NCBI RefSeq assembly: GCF_017115045.1 | Contig: NZ_JABXKK010000121.1 | Location: 1 to 64,000 of the forward strand | Direction: 5' to 3' | DNA from: Nostoc sp. NMS8 | GTDB lineage: Bacteria; Cyanobacteriota; Cyanobacteriia; Cyanobacteriales; Nostocaceae | Length of the DNA: 64,000 nucleotides | Shown here: in pieces, positions 17,708 to 27,161 of the stretch | Layout: each line of letters opens with the position of its first letter | Numbering within the stretch: position 1 is the first letter of the stretch | Notes under the pieces: model-generated | What the model was told of the DNA's origin: nothing | What the model saw: the letters and a program-made list of their open reading frames with translations, nothing else | Database searches by the model: none | Program-made: the position numbers and the translations under genes

Positions 17708-18529
17708 GGCAGCAGGGGAGAAAGAAGAAGTTTTAGGCAGATGAACAGATATTTAGAAATTCCCCTCTGCACCCCTGCACTCCTGCCCCTCTGCAATCCA
17801 TACGCTGTCTACCATTCAGCTTAACTTAGTGCCATTTCCCCATTCTCAATGCCCTAAAACTCCATCTTGCCAGTGGCGTGGAGTTTTTTATTTCCTTTGG
17901 GGCGATCGCAGTTGCTTGAGTGAACTTAGCCAAGAATTTTGACATATTTTCGCCTTAGAGAAAAGTACTGGGTCTTGCATTGTACCAATCTCTATGCAAA
18001 GATAATTCTACAAAAGTACGGTAAATCGATAGAAATATCGTATTTAACTAACAATTGATGCTGTCAAATGATAGCTGATTACATTAAAAATTAGTGTTAA
18101 TTGGCAAATAGTCACTTGAGTCAAAATCAAGCTTGAGTCAATGTCAGTAGCCATTGAATAACTTGGTACAGCATAACACAAAAACAGCATCTAGGATGTC
18201 TCAAAAGTATCGGTTTAGATAGCGTGTGGTTGAGTTTACCTTAAAAGGAGAGAAGTTTTTGCTAAGTCAGTGATTGTTTCATCCAAGACGTTTCTAATAT
18301 TCTTGAAAACGTCATATTTATTAGTTAATACGAATTTTGGACTGTACATTCGACTGCTTGGTATTGGTTTCAAGATTCATCGGAGATTTGTACTTTTCTC
18401 AGCAGTAAAGCCCTGCTAAATAAACGATTTAGTACTTGACAACAAACACTAGACCGAGGATTTATCATGCCTTTTCTGTCCAATTGAGAGCTAGTTTATT
18501 CATCTTTAAGGTTGAGGAGTTAAGGGTTC
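17708..18529. other. Long intergenic region upstream of the first porin
   Basis: Contains the C-rich half of a purine/pyrimidine repeat (about 17705-17795), a terminator-like hairpin at 17856-17889, and a long AT-rich leader before the porin start. No gene is supported. Confidence 0.5.
17856..17889. terminator. Terminator-like hairpin
   Basis: AAAACTCCA pairs with TGGAGTTTT around an inner GCCA-g-TGGC stem, followed by a run of T residues. It resembles the element at 7043-7076 and could end the SDR/MOSC transcript. Confidence 0.65.
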
Positions 18530-20344
18530 ATGTCTAATTTTCGCTGGAATTATAGATCCATCGTGTTTCTGCTTTTGTTGCTAGATATTCTAGCTATCCT
18601 GGTTTTTTATCCAGCTAAAAGCCAGGCTCAAGTACCTAAATCTGATGTATCTACTACTGAAGTAGAAAAAAACAAAGCTCCAGAAGCAGTTGTCAATCAA
18701 ACAGTAGACACTTCAATTGCACCACCAACTAACAAAAAAGCTCCAAATGAGCTTCGAGATCGAGTTACACCCTTCTCGCAATTATTGCAAGCTGCACCGC
18801 CAACTAACAAGAAAGCTCCAAATAATTCTGCGGGACAAGTGACATCCGTCTCGCAACTGTCAGATATTAAGCCCACAGATTGGGCATTTCAAGCATTACA
18901 ATCTCTAGTTGAGCGCTATGGTGTAATTGCGGGATATACAGATGGTACATTTAGAGGCGATCGCTCCCTAACGCGCTATGAGTTTGCCGCTGGGTTGAAT
19001 GCAGCATTAGATCGCCTCAATGAACTAATAGCAACTTCAACGACAGATTTAGTCAAACGCGAAGACTTGGATACCATCAAAAAACTACAAGAACAATTTT
19101 CTCCAGAACTCGCTCAACTTCGGGGACGCGTAGATAGCTTGGAAACGCGAACTGCGAAGTTAGAATCAACTCAGTTTACAACCACAACCAAACTTGTAGG
19201 CCGAGCTCAGATTGTTTTTGGCGAACTTTTGGCGGGTAATAACGTTGTCACCAAGAGACCAGCACCTCGCAATGTCACACTTCAAGGCTCAACTTCTTTA
19301 CGCTTAAACACTAGTTTTAATGGTAGAGATTCACTAGGTATAACAATAGGTGGTGGAAATATTGAATCATTGGGACAAACAAGAGCCGGATTATTAGGAA
19401 CTTATGAGGGGAGAACTGCTGATAACTCCAGTATTACTTTTGCACGCAACACTATTATTCTTAGTGGTGTTCGCTATCGGTTTCAACCTTATCCAGGTAC
19501 CCAAGTCAACATTTATCCCTTGTCTGATGGAGCTAGTGAGATCGGTCTTTCTGGCCCCATTAACCCATATTTTGAATCGTCTTCTGCAACTGGTGCTAAT
19601 GGGATTTCACGATTTTCACGGCGGTCTTTGGTCTATAACTATGGAGACAGCGGCCCCGGTATTGCCATACTCCAGCAAATAAGCAAACAGCTTCAATTCG
19701 GGATAGCGTACAGCGCACCAAACGGTAATAATCCGACAGCTAATAATGGCTTATTTACAGGCAGGTATTTAGCTTTAGCACAGTTAATCTACTACTCTTC
19801 TAATCGGAATTTTCGGGTGGCTGCAACTTACGTTAATACCTATAGCCCAGCAAATACCATCGGTTTTAGTGGAACAAATTTTGGCCCAGCAGTCGGGAGT
19901 AACTTAGTAAACAGCACCGTGGCTGGAGCGGGAACTGTAGGCAACCTTTATGGTCTACAGGCGTTCTATCAAGTTAGTCCTAAGTTGGCCATCAATGGGT
20001 GGGTAAGTTATGCAGCACACCGCTATTTGGGATACGGAGATGGTAATGCTATGGATTGGGCAGTAGGGCTGGCATTCCCCGATCTTTTTAGTCGAGGCGC
20101 TTTAGGAGGGGTTTTAGTTGGTATGGAGCCGAAAATCACCAGGCTCAGTCCAAATGTAAATTTGGGAGCAGGTGCGGGACAAGCGGACAAAGATACTTCC
20201 CTACATGTTGAAGCATTCTATCAATATAAAATCGGAGATAATATTGAGGTAACGCCTGGCTTGATCTGGATTACTGCACCGGACTCTGATAGCAGCAATC
20301 CTGATAGTATATTTGCTTGGGTTCGTACAGTCTTTAGGTTTTAA
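18530..20344 (+). CDS. SLH-domain outer-membrane porin (Som/OprB, 'iron uptake porin' family), copy 1
   Basis: A 604-residue cyanobacterial porin. An N-terminal hydrophobic segment (residues 10-34, ending AKSQAQ) is a signal peptide. A linker with a repeated PPTNKKAPN motif follows. Then comes an SLH domain (about 108-165: LSDIKPTDWAFQALQSLVER, GDRSLTRYEFAAGLNAALDR) that binds pyruvylated cell-wall polymer, a short coiled coil (175-220), and a C-terminal OprB-like beta-barrel ending in aromatic WVRTVFRF. It permits diffusion of small solutes across the outer membrane. GAGGAG precedes the ATG. It converges with a paralogue at 20768-22567, and its location in the organosulfur cluster suggests a role in anion uptake. 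Confidence 0.92.
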   Translation: MSNFRWNYRSIVFLLLLLDILAILVFYPAKSQAQVPKSDVSTTEVEKNKAPEAVVNQTVDTSIAPPTNKKAPNELRDRVTPFSQLLQAAPPTNKKAPNNSAGQVTSVSQLSDIKPTDWAFQALQSLVERYGVIAGYTDGTFRGDRSLTRYEFAAGLNAALDRLNELIATSTTDLVKREDLDTIKKLQEQFSPELAQLRGRVDSLETRTAKLESTQFTTTTKLVGRAQIVFGELLAGNNVVTKRPAPRNVTLQGSTSLRLNTSFNGRDSLGITIGGGNIESLGQTRAGLLGTYEGRTADNSSITFARNTIILSGVRYRFQPYPGTQVNIYPLSDGASEIGLSGPINPYFESSSATGANGISRFSRRSLVYNYGDSGPGIAILQQISKQLQFGIAYSAPNGNNPTANNGLFTGRYLALAQLIYYSSNRNFRVAATYVNTYSPANTIGFSGTNFGPAVGSNLVNSTVAGAGTVGNLYGLQAFYQVSPKLAINGWVSYAAHRYLGYGDGNAMDWAVGLAFPDLFSRGALGGVLVGMEPKITRLSPNVNLGAGAGQADKDTSLHVEAFYQYKIGDNIEVTPGLIWITAPDSDSSNPDSIFAWVRTVFRF

Positions 20345-20767
20345 CGTTTTGCGGAAGTTTTTAGGCTCAATGTATTCATAGCCTGGGAATTCTAAGAAAA
20401 GCCGAAAGGCTTGTGTCACCTCGTTCCCAGTCTGAAGACTGGGAATGTATTCCCAGAGGCTCTGCCTCTGGTCAAGCTACTGGAGGCGGAACCTGCCAAA
20501 ATCGATTCCCAGCCTCCAGGCTGGAACCAGTTATTCAAAAAGCTGTGTCTTAACTTAGCGCCATTCGGAACGAAACCCAACATATTGCAAGGTCTGTTGG
20601 GTGTCACTTTCATACGGGATGCTGTTCGCGTTCGTTCTACTCAGGACTGTTTCAGTTAGTCTGTATGGAGGGAGAAAAGTCTGAGTGCCAGAAGCCAGTA
20701 CTCAGAATTTTGGAGTGGATTTAGTTGATAAATTGGGTATTTTATAGGTACAGAAAAAATCTACCAG
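20345..20767. repeat. Intergenic region with three consecutive hairpins of a dispersed repeat
   Basis: Between convergent porins lie TTCCCAGTCT-ga-AGACTGGGAA (20424-20445), CCAGAGGC-tct-GCCTCTGG (20453-20471) and CCAGCCT-cc-AGGCTGG (20509-20524). They form a compact triple-hairpin element of the kind scattered in nostocalean genomes, and may serve as a terminator for both genes. Confidence 0.75.
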
Positions 20768-22567
20768 TTAGAAATTAAATGTACTACGTACAGCACCTAC
20801 CCAAATTGGATCGTTGGCAGTATCTCCTTGGGGGTTGAGAATTACAAACAAAGTTGGAGTAATACTAATGTTGTCATTCAACCGATAAGTATAAAAACCT
20901 TCTAAATGGAAGGAAGTATCTCTGTTGACGCGAGCTGCGACATCATTGCTAGTGACTTTAGGGGGTACACCAAAGACTAACCCACCTAGATTCGCTTTTT
21001 TAAATAGGTCTGGAAAAGCCAAGGTAAGCGCACCATTAATTATGGTTGCATCGTTACTAGTACCTTCTTGATGGGCAAGAGTATAACCAAACCAACCACC
21101 TATATTAACTACACTACTGGCTTTCCAGTTGACCTGCAATCCGAAGTTATCGGATGAAGTGGGATTGGCGGCAAAAGGAAGAATAGCGAAACTAGTACCT
21201 GTACCACCAGTGATGTTATAACCAGATCCAAAAGCAGCAGTTGAGCCAGTACCAACGGGGATAGGGGCAGGAAAGTATTTGCGGGCATAGGCGAAACTAA
21301 TATCTAGAGTGCGACTGGGTGTAAAGGTTAGTTGACCAAGCGCCTCATAGGAGTTACCAAATAATCCTCCTTTATTGGTTGCATTGCCTCCAGGGTTATT
21401 AGCTAGACCGTCATCTACGATGTAACCTGCGTTGAGTTGGAATTGATTATTAAATTTATGGGCAAAAGCTAGACCAGCACCATCAAAACCAGGTCGGTAA
21501 ATTACAGGGTTGAAAAGCGCAAACCTAGAGAGAGTACCAGTTTGGGCATTACCAACTAAAGGATTTAGTGTTGGAGCAAAAGTAACAGGTTGTAGTGCCC
21601 TTGGGCCTATCCAAACAGTAGTTTTAGCTCCAATTGGGAAGCGATAGAATAATCTGTCAAGATAAACAGAACCGTCCGTGTAAAAAGTATTCCTTTCAAC
21701 ATTAAACCGGGTCTGTGGAGTTCCTGTCAGGGGTGTTGTTCCCCCAGGAAAAAATACGCCTGACAGGGCTGGAACGTTAACTGCTGATAAACTAGTGGTC
21801 AACTGGTCTTTACCAGTAAAGCTGGTTTGCAGGGCAAGTGTAGCGCGGTAGCTAAAAAAGACGTTGGTGTTATCCCTATTACTATTGACACCGTGGCCAA
21901 AAGTATCACCCACAAAGAATTGTGCAATCCCTTGCAGTTTAGTAGTTGTAGAAAACTGAGTTGCTTCTAACTTAGCAGTACGTGTTTCTAAGGCATCTAC
22001 CCGTCCCCGTAATGTGGTAAGTTCGGCGGCAAACTGTTCTTGCAGTTTTTGCAGAGTAGCTAGGTCTTCCTTTCGTACTAAATCTCCGGTGCTAGTAGCA
22101 ATCAGTTCGTTGAGGCGATCGAGGGCTGCATTCAAGCCTGCGGCAAATTCATAACGAGTCAACGCCCGATTACCTTTAAATGTGCCATCTGGATATCCTG
22201 CAATCACTCCGTAGCGTTCAACTAAAGACTGCAACGCTTGAAAGGCCCAATCTGTAGGTTGAACGTCAGAGAGTTGTGAAACAGATGTAACTTGCTCTGT
22301 GCGATCGCTACGAACACCTAAAACTGGCAATTTTACTGCGCTACCCAATGGTTCTGCATTCACAGGTATTGAAGATGATTCAGATGAAGTCTTCTGAGTA
22401 ATCCCGGTTGGGGTAATCTCTGATGTTACTTGCTGTGTCGGCTGTGCTGTCTTTTCTACTTCAGCTGCATTTGTTGCTGAAGACAGGACTAAGAGTCCAC
22501 CAAACAAGGCTGGAATCACTAGCAAATAATTCCACAAAACTTTAGACATGGGTTGTTTGTTCCTCAC
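20768..22567 (-). CDS. SLH-domain outer-membrane porin (Som/OprB, 'iron uptake porin' family), copy 2
   Basis: A 599-residue paralogue of the 18530 porin. It has a signal peptide (residues about 8-35, LLVIPALFGGLLVLSSATNA), a Thr/Ser/Gln-rich linker, and an SLH domain (about 95-152: LSDVQPTDWAFQALQSLVER, GNRALTRYEFAAGLNAALDR). A coiled segment and an OprB barrel end in WVGAVRSTFNF. The SLH-coiled-coil part is nearly identical to copy 1 while the barrels diverge, which suggests different pore selectivity. The region upstream of its start (22568 onward) is shared with the divergent AprA-like gene. It is probably an outer-membrane channel for sulfonates or other anions, by context only. Confidence 0.92.
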   Translation of the reverse strand: MRNKQPMSKVLWNYLLVIPALFGGLLVLSSATNAAEVEKTAQPTQQVTSEITPTGITQKTSSESSSIPVNAEPLGSAVKLPVLGVRSDRTEQVTSVSQLSDVQPTDWAFQALQSLVERYGVIAGYPDGTFKGNRALTRYEFAAGLNAALDRLNELIATSTGDLVRKEDLATLQKLQEQFAAELTTLRGRVDALETRTAKLEATQFSTTTKLQGIAQFFVGDTFGHGVNSNRDNTNVFFSYRATLALQTSFTGKDQLTTSLSAVNVPALSGVFFPGGTTPLTGTPQTRFNVERNTFYTDGSVYLDRLFYRFPIGAKTTVWIGPRALQPVTFAPTLNPLVGNAQTGTLSRFALFNPVIYRPGFDGAGLAFAHKFNNQFQLNAGYIVDDGLANNPGGNATNKGGLFGNSYEALGQLTFTPSRTLDISFAYARKYFPAPIPVGTGSTAAFGSGYNITGGTGTSFAILPFAANPTSSDNFGLQVNWKASSVVNIGGWFGYTLAHQEGTSNDATIINGALTLAFPDLFKKANLGGLVFGVPPKVTSNDVAARVNRDTSFHLEGFYTYRLNDNISITPTLFVILNPQGDTANDPIWVGAVRSTFNF

Positions 22568-23355
22568 ACAATATCAACTAAATTCCGCTGCTCAATCTTT
22601 TTCGGTAGCTATAAAACCTTGTGGAAGAGCGAACATCCGTATATGTAATTCTTGATATGTAATTCTTGGAATTTCTTCGATTTCCAAGTAGGGACGTACA
22701 TCTGTACGCCCTTACAGCCGATTCATTTGTTACAAAGATTTAGCGCTGAAACACTAAAAACCCAGTTGGGCGTAACCAATTAGAGAGACGCGATAAATCG
22801 CCGTCTCTACAAGAGATTTAGCCATCAATTATTTATTGACTGACTAATAGCTAGGATTTCAGAATTTATAAACTTTAGACGCTAAACAGCTTATTAGCTT
22901 TTAGCTACTTTCACTAAACTCAAATTCTGAAAAACATTGGTAGGTAGATACTTGGAGCCGGAATAGGATTCCTGGCTCTTGTTTGGAAAAATTTGTTAAA
23001 CAACGGTAAGTCTATCGAAATTAAGTACTTTGTGTACTAACATTGGATATTTGCATAAAAGACTATAAAAAGCAAGCCCCTTGAGAGGGATAATAAAATT
23101 TATTTTACATAACTTTATATTTAAAGTTGTTTGTTAAAATGCTTGCTTTTTGTCGAAAACTGTGAAAAGCTTTGTTATGTTAAAAACTACGGTTTATCGA
23201 TCAAGATAAAGTAGTTATGATGGTAGTCTAGTGACAACTTGTCTTTAATTGGCCATAATTTCAGGTTGCTAGCTAGATTTCTAAATATTTATTTTGCAGC
23301 ATCGATGGGGTGAAGACTTGATGCTTAATACTTTATCGATGGGGGAAAATGGCAA
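22568..23355. promoter_or_regulatory. Divergent promoter region between porin copy 2 and the AprA-like gene
   Basis: About 790 bases without a gene. It includes a 28-base repeat at 22784-22811, identical to 28637-28664. It also has a hairpin AGCCGGAATaggATTCCTGGCT (about 22955-22976) and very AT-rich DNA from 23000 to 23200. It must contain promoters for both flanking genes, but no specific box could be assigned. Confidence 0.45.
22784..22811. repeat. Dispersed 28-base hairpin repeat, copy 1
   Basis: AGAGACGCGATAAATCGCCG followed by TCTCTACA is identical to 28637-28664. The arms AGAGACG and CGTCTCT pair around CGATAAATCG. It is a very common small nostocalean repeat; here it is intergenic. 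Confidence 0.8.
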
Positions 23356-24975
23356 ATGATAAAGACGTTAACAACCGATTTTCAACTCGACTTAGAAGCA
23401 GATGTGCTTGTGATTGGAGGTGGCCCATCTGGGACTTGGGCGGCATGGAGTGCTGCATCAAGTGGAGCTAGGGTGATCCTCGTTGATAAAGGATATTGTG
23501 GCACAACTGGATGCGCTGCTGCATCTGGAAATGGTGTTTGGTATGTGCCACCCGATCCAGAAGCACGGGAAACTGCAAAGGCGAGTCGGGAATCGTTGGG
23601 TGGGTTTTTAGCCGATCGCAATTGGATGGATCGGGTACTGAATCAGACTTATGTAAACGTCAATCAGTTAGCAGAGTGGGGTTATCCCTTCCCTACCGAC
23701 GATGAAGGCAAACCCTATCGGCGATCGCTGCAAGGGCCAGAATACATGCGGCTGATGCGGCGGCAGATTCAACGCGCTGGAGTCAAGATTTTAGACAACA
23801 GCCCCGCCTTAGAACTACTGGTATATGACGATGGTGCTGTTGCTGGTGCAACAGGTGTGAACCGTCAGACTGGTGAGAAATGGGCAGTGCGATCGCCAGC
23901 CACGATTATTGCGACAGGTGGCTGTGCGTTTCTCAGCAAAGCGTTAGGATGCAACGTCCTGACAGGGGATGGTTATCTAATGGCGGCAGAAGCAGGAGCC
24001 GAGATGTCGGGTATGGAATTTTCCAATGCTTACGGCATCTCCCCCGCCTTTTCTTCAGTCACCAAAACCCTGTTTTATAATTGGGCAACTTTTACCTACG
24101 AAGACGGTACTGTAATTCCGGGGGCAAGTTCTCATAGACGGTCAGTCATTGCTGAAACCTTACTGCAACAGCCAGTTTACGCCATCATAGACAAAGCGGC
24201 GGAATCAATGCGGGCATCTATGCGTTTAGCGCAACCGAACTTCTTTTTACCCTTTGACCGTGCAGGCATCGATCCATTTACCCAACGTTTTCCTGTCACC
24301 CTGCGCCTAGAGGGAACTGTGCGCGGTACAGGGGGAATTCGGATTGTCGATGAGAGTTGTGCTAGTTCTGTAGTGGGACTCTATGCGGCTGGAGATGCCG
24401 CTACACGGGAATTAATTTGTGGCGGATTTACTGGCGGTGGTAGTCATAATGCGGCTTGGGCAATATCTTCTGGCTATTGGTCAGGGAAATCGGCTGCTGA
24501 ATATACCCACAGTTTAGGGGAAAATAGAATTCAACGACCAGTTAAGGGAGTTGGAGAGGTAGTATTACATAGTGGGAGCGATCGCACCTTAGCGACTGAT
24601 GAAATTATTCAGGCAGTGCAAGCTGAAGTATTCCCCTATGAAAAGAACTATTTCCGTACAGAACAAGGCTTAACCGAGTCTTTGGGTAAATTAAATCATC
24701 TTTGGCAAGAACTCCGCAGTAGCCAGGTAACATCAGAGAAAGACCTTCCCAGGGCACGAGAAGCTGCGGCGATGGTAGCCACAGCGCGGTGGATGTACAG
24801 CAGTGCCATTGAACGTAAAGAAACTCGTGGGATGCACAGACATCTAGACTATCCAGAACAAGATGCTAATCAACAACATTACCTAGTTAGTGGCGGATTA
24901 GATCAAGTCTGGGTGAAGAGTCAGCCTTTACATGGTACAGAAAAGTCACAACCCAAAATAGGAGCAGCAGTGTGA
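23356..24975 (+). CDS. FAD-dependent oxidoreductase, AprA/fumarate-reductase flavoprotein type
   Basis: A 539-residue flavoprotein of the succinate dehydrogenase/fumarate reductase/adenylylsulfate reductase family. The FAD-binding motif is VLVIGGGPSGTWAA (18-30), with the second glycine cluster VDKGYCGTTGCAAASGNG. Further motifs are PATIIATGGCAF and, near the C-terminus, GLYAAGDAA and GGFTGGGSHNAAWAI. The stop overlaps the start of a 2x[4Fe-4S] ferredoxin by four bases, the arrangement of aprA-aprB, so the pair should form a membrane-free redox complex. It is shorter than classical AprA (usually over 600 residues), and I cannot see the APS-specific residues. A role in sulfite or organosulfur redox is inferred from the neighbours. 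Confidence 0.85.
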   Translation: MIKTLTTDFQLDLEADVLVIGGGPSGTWAAWSAASSGARVILVDKGYCGTTGCAAASGNGVWYVPPDPEARETAKASRESLGGFLADRNWMDRVLNQTYVNVNQLAEWGYPFPTDDEGKPYRRSLQGPEYMRLMRRQIQRAGVKILDNSPALELLVYDDGAVAGATGVNRQTGEKWAVRSPATIIATGGCAFLSKALGCNVLTGDGYLMAAEAGAEMSGMEFSNAYGISPAFSSVTKTLFYNWATFTYEDGTVIPGASSHRRSVIAETLLQQPVYAIIDKAAESMRASMRLAQPNFFLPFDRAGIDPFTQRFPVTLRLEGTVRGTGGIRIVDESCASSVVGLYAAGDAATRELICGGFTGGGSHNAAWAISSGYWSGKSAAEYTHSLGENRIQRPVKGVGEVVLHSGSDRTLATDEIIQAVQAEVFPYEKNYFRTEQGLTESLGKLNHLWQELRSSQVTSEKDLPRAREAAAMVATARWMYSSAIERKETRGMHRHLDYPEQDANQQHYLVSGGLDQVWVKSQPLHGTEKSQPKIGAAV

Positions 24976-25301
24976 TTGAGTTGGTCAGCGAGTCGCGGTG
25001 CATAGAATGTAATATCTGCGTGAATATTTGTCCAACAAATGTGTTTGACAGAGTGCCAGATGCGCCGCCAACCATTGCCCGACAGAGTGACTGTCAAACC
25101 TGTTATATGTGCGAATTGTATTGTCCAGTTGATGCACTTTATGTTGCACCAGAAAGCGATATGAAAACTTCAGTCAACGAGGCAGAATTAATAGAAGTTG
25201 GGCTATTAGGTAGTTACCGTGAAAATGTTGGTTGGGGACATAAACGCACCTCAACAGCAAAGGCTGATGAAACATTCCAAATTTTGAAGCAGATGAAATA
25301 G
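24972..25301 (+). CDS. AprB-like ferredoxin with two [4Fe-4S] clusters
   Basis: A 109-residue protein starting on GTG, overlapping the upstream flavoprotein stop (GTGA), so translation is coupled. Two complete CxxCxxCxxxCP motifs are visible: Cys10-13-16-20 and Cys41-44-47-51. Both bind [4Fe-4S] clusters and would shuttle electrons to or from the FAD partner. The C-terminal ~45 residues (GLLGSYRENVGWGHK) act as a tail, as in small AprB-like subunits. It is the second gene of the pair. Confidence 0.88.
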   Translation: MIELVSESRCIECNICVNICPTNVFDRVPDAPPTIARQSDCQTCYMCELYCPVDALYVAPESDMKTSVNEAELIEVGLLGSYRENVGWGHKRTSTAKADETFQILKQMK

Positions 25302-25640
25302 TAACGCAATGTGCAACTTATCCTTAGAACCCTCACTTCCATTCCTCTCCCGCACAGGGCTACGGTTTACACACAAGTCTTCTAGAGTTGCGTTACAGGC
25401 TTTTGATCCCCCCAACCCCCCTTTTTAAGGGGGGCAAAAAGCTCTCAAAGTCCCCCTTAAAAAGGGGGATTTAGGGGGATCTACAACGATTTTGGTTTTC
25501 TAGAAAAAAGATGTGTATACACCGTAGTCCACAAGGAAAGAGGCTTTGATTTTTGCTACCCAAAGCTAGTAGGGAAGGGGTTGGGGGTTAGGTCTGAGAG
25601 AAAGTTGCACACGGCGTACAGTACAGCGGAGAAAAAAGTT
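25302..25640. repeat. Intergenic region with a G/C-tract palindromic repeat
   Basis: CCCCCCTTTTTAAGGGGGGC (about 25421-25437) and CCCCCTTAAAAAGGGGGATT (about 25452-25472) form hairpins of a repeat family frequent in this group. They probably terminate the AprAB-like transcript. The ribosome binding site GGAGA of the next gene lies at about 25628. Confidence 0.65.
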
Positions 25641-26705
25641 ATGCTGTCGTTCCCAGTTGGAACAGGTTCTATTAGTAGAAATAAATTTACTGCCAAATTA
25701 TCAACCTCAATGGCTTGTGTCCTGCTACTACTAACTACAGGATGTAGCCAAGGGGAAACTAAATCTGCTCAATCTGTTGAGGCTATTAATGCCAAAAGTG
25801 CTAGCACTGTAGCTGCATCTAATAGCGTTTCTACTCTGCGTATAGGTTATGTAGGTAATTCAGAGCCTACAGGGCCACTTGGTTGGGCAAAGAAAAAAGG
25901 AATTTTAGATCGTGAGTTGCAACAAGCAGGATTTAAAAACATTACTTTTGCAAGATTTCCTAACGGGCCGGATCTAAATGAGGCGCTAGTCGCTGGACAA
26001 TTAGATGTTGGCTCTTTAGGCGATACACCAGCCATAGTTTTGAGAGCAAGGGGTCAAGAAACCCGACTGCTACGGATTACTCAGTTTAATACAACCGCCT
26101 GGTTAGTGGCGAAAAAGAATGGGCCGCGATCGCTTGCTGAACTTAAGGGTCAAAAAATAGCTACCCAAAAAGGTTCTTATATGCATCGATACCTACTGGG
26201 ACTATTAGCTGAAGCTAAACTTGCCAAAGATGTAAAAGTTGTTCACTTGATGACTACTGAGGCAAAAGCAGCTTTAGAACGTGGTGATGTTGCAGCTTAT
26301 GCAACCTCAAGCGATCTCGGGCCTTTTCTGAAATCACAAGGGTTTCCGGTGATTGATTCTTCGGCGAATCATAAAGGTTTGTCAGGGACATCATTAGTTG
26401 TTGCAACCGAAAGCTTTCTTGCGAAACAGCCTGATTTTCCACAGAAATTTAATGCAATCCTGACAGAAGCAGCCAAGGATTTAAAAGCTAATCCTGAGGA
26501 ATATTATCAGTACCACGCCCAAATTACTAAATATCCCATCGATATCATCAAAGTATCGTTACCACTCAAACAGATATCAGAAGAACCATTACCAGCAGAG
26601 GGCGTGAAACTTTTAGAAGGGACAAAGAATTTTTTAGTCTCGCAGGGTTTAGCCAAGTCGGACTTTAAATTAACAGATTGGGCTGCGAACAAACAACAGC
26701 GTTAA
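25641..26705 (+). CDS. ABC transporter substrate-binding lipoprotein, aliphatic sulfonate (SsuA/NMT1-like) type
   Basis: A 354-residue protein whose ATG at 25641 follows GGAGA. I reject the 20 codons upstream. A signal peptide ends in the lipobox LTTGC (MACVLLLLTTGCSQG), so it is a periplasmic lipoprotein. The fold is SsuA-like: LRIGYVGNSEPTGPLGWAKK, FARFPNGPDLNEALVAGQLD, VGSLGDTPAIVLRA, LAELKGQKIATQKGSYMHRY. It would capture sulfonates for an ABC permease such as SsuBC. It starts just downstream of the AprAB-like pair and is the most divergent of the six binding proteins in this window. Confidence 0.88.
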   Translation: MLSFPVGTGSISRNKFTAKLSTSMACVLLLLTTGCSQGETKSAQSVEAINAKSASTVAASNSVSTLRIGYVGNSEPTGPLGWAKKKGILDRELQQAGFKNITFARFPNGPDLNEALVAGQLDVGSLGDTPAIVLRARGQETRLLRITQFNTTAWLVAKKNGPRSLAELKGQKIATQKGSYMHRYLLGLLAEAKLAKDVKVVHLMTTEAKAALERGDVAAYATSSDLGPFLKSQGFPVIDSSANHKGLSGTSLVVATESFLAKQPDFPQKFNAILTEAAKDLKANPEEYYQYHAQITKYPIDIIKVSLPLKQISEEPLPAEGVKLLEGTKNFLVSQGLAKSDFKLTDWAANKQQR

Positions 26706-26798
26706 TTTCTATCAGCCATTCCAAATGCGGGAATAGAGGAGGTAGGAATCAGTAACTTTTCTGAGCAAGAAAACCAAATTTTTGTCATTAAGTCTTTC

Positions 26799-27083
26799 AA
26801 AAGTGCAACTCCCAAGCTCAAAGGCGCAACTCCCAAGCTCAAAGGTGCAACTTCCAGGCTCAAAGGCTCAACTCCCAGGTTCAAAGGTGCAACTCCCAGG
26901 TTCAAAGGTGCAACTTCCAGGCTCAAAGGCTCAACTCCCAGGCTCAAAGGTGCAACTTCCAAGTTAAAAGGTGCAACTTTCAAGCTCAAAGGTGGAACTT
27001 ACAGGCTCAAAGGTGCAACTTACAGGTTGAAAGGCTCAACTTCCAAGCTCAAAGGCTCAACTTCCAGGTTGAAAGGCTCAACC
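26799..27083. repeat. 21-bp tandem repeat array A, 13 full units plus a partial unit
   Basis: Units of the form AAAGGTGCAACTTCCAGGCT+C repeat head to tail from 26799 to 27071, with a partial copy to about 27083. Units differ by a few substitutions only and length is strictly 21, so seven-codon phase is kept. The minus strand is open over units 1-9 (heptads LSLEVAP); stops (TAA) in units 10 and 11 end it. No spacers are present, so it is not CRISPR. Confidence 0.9.
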
Positions 27084-27161
27084 GTCATATTTCAAAAGCT
27101 TTCTGCATCTCTCCTAGCTCCTGCTTCTTGACAATCCATTTGAAAATTCAGGTAAAATGCT

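Noticed and set aside
23356..25301. Calling the pair a true adenylylsulfate reductase (aprAB)
   Set aside because: APS-specific residues could not be identified and the flavoprotein is shorter than usual, so only 'AprA/AprB-like' is claimed.
26799..27083. CRISPR-like regular array
   Set aside because: The 21-base units follow each other without unique spacers, and there are no cas genes.
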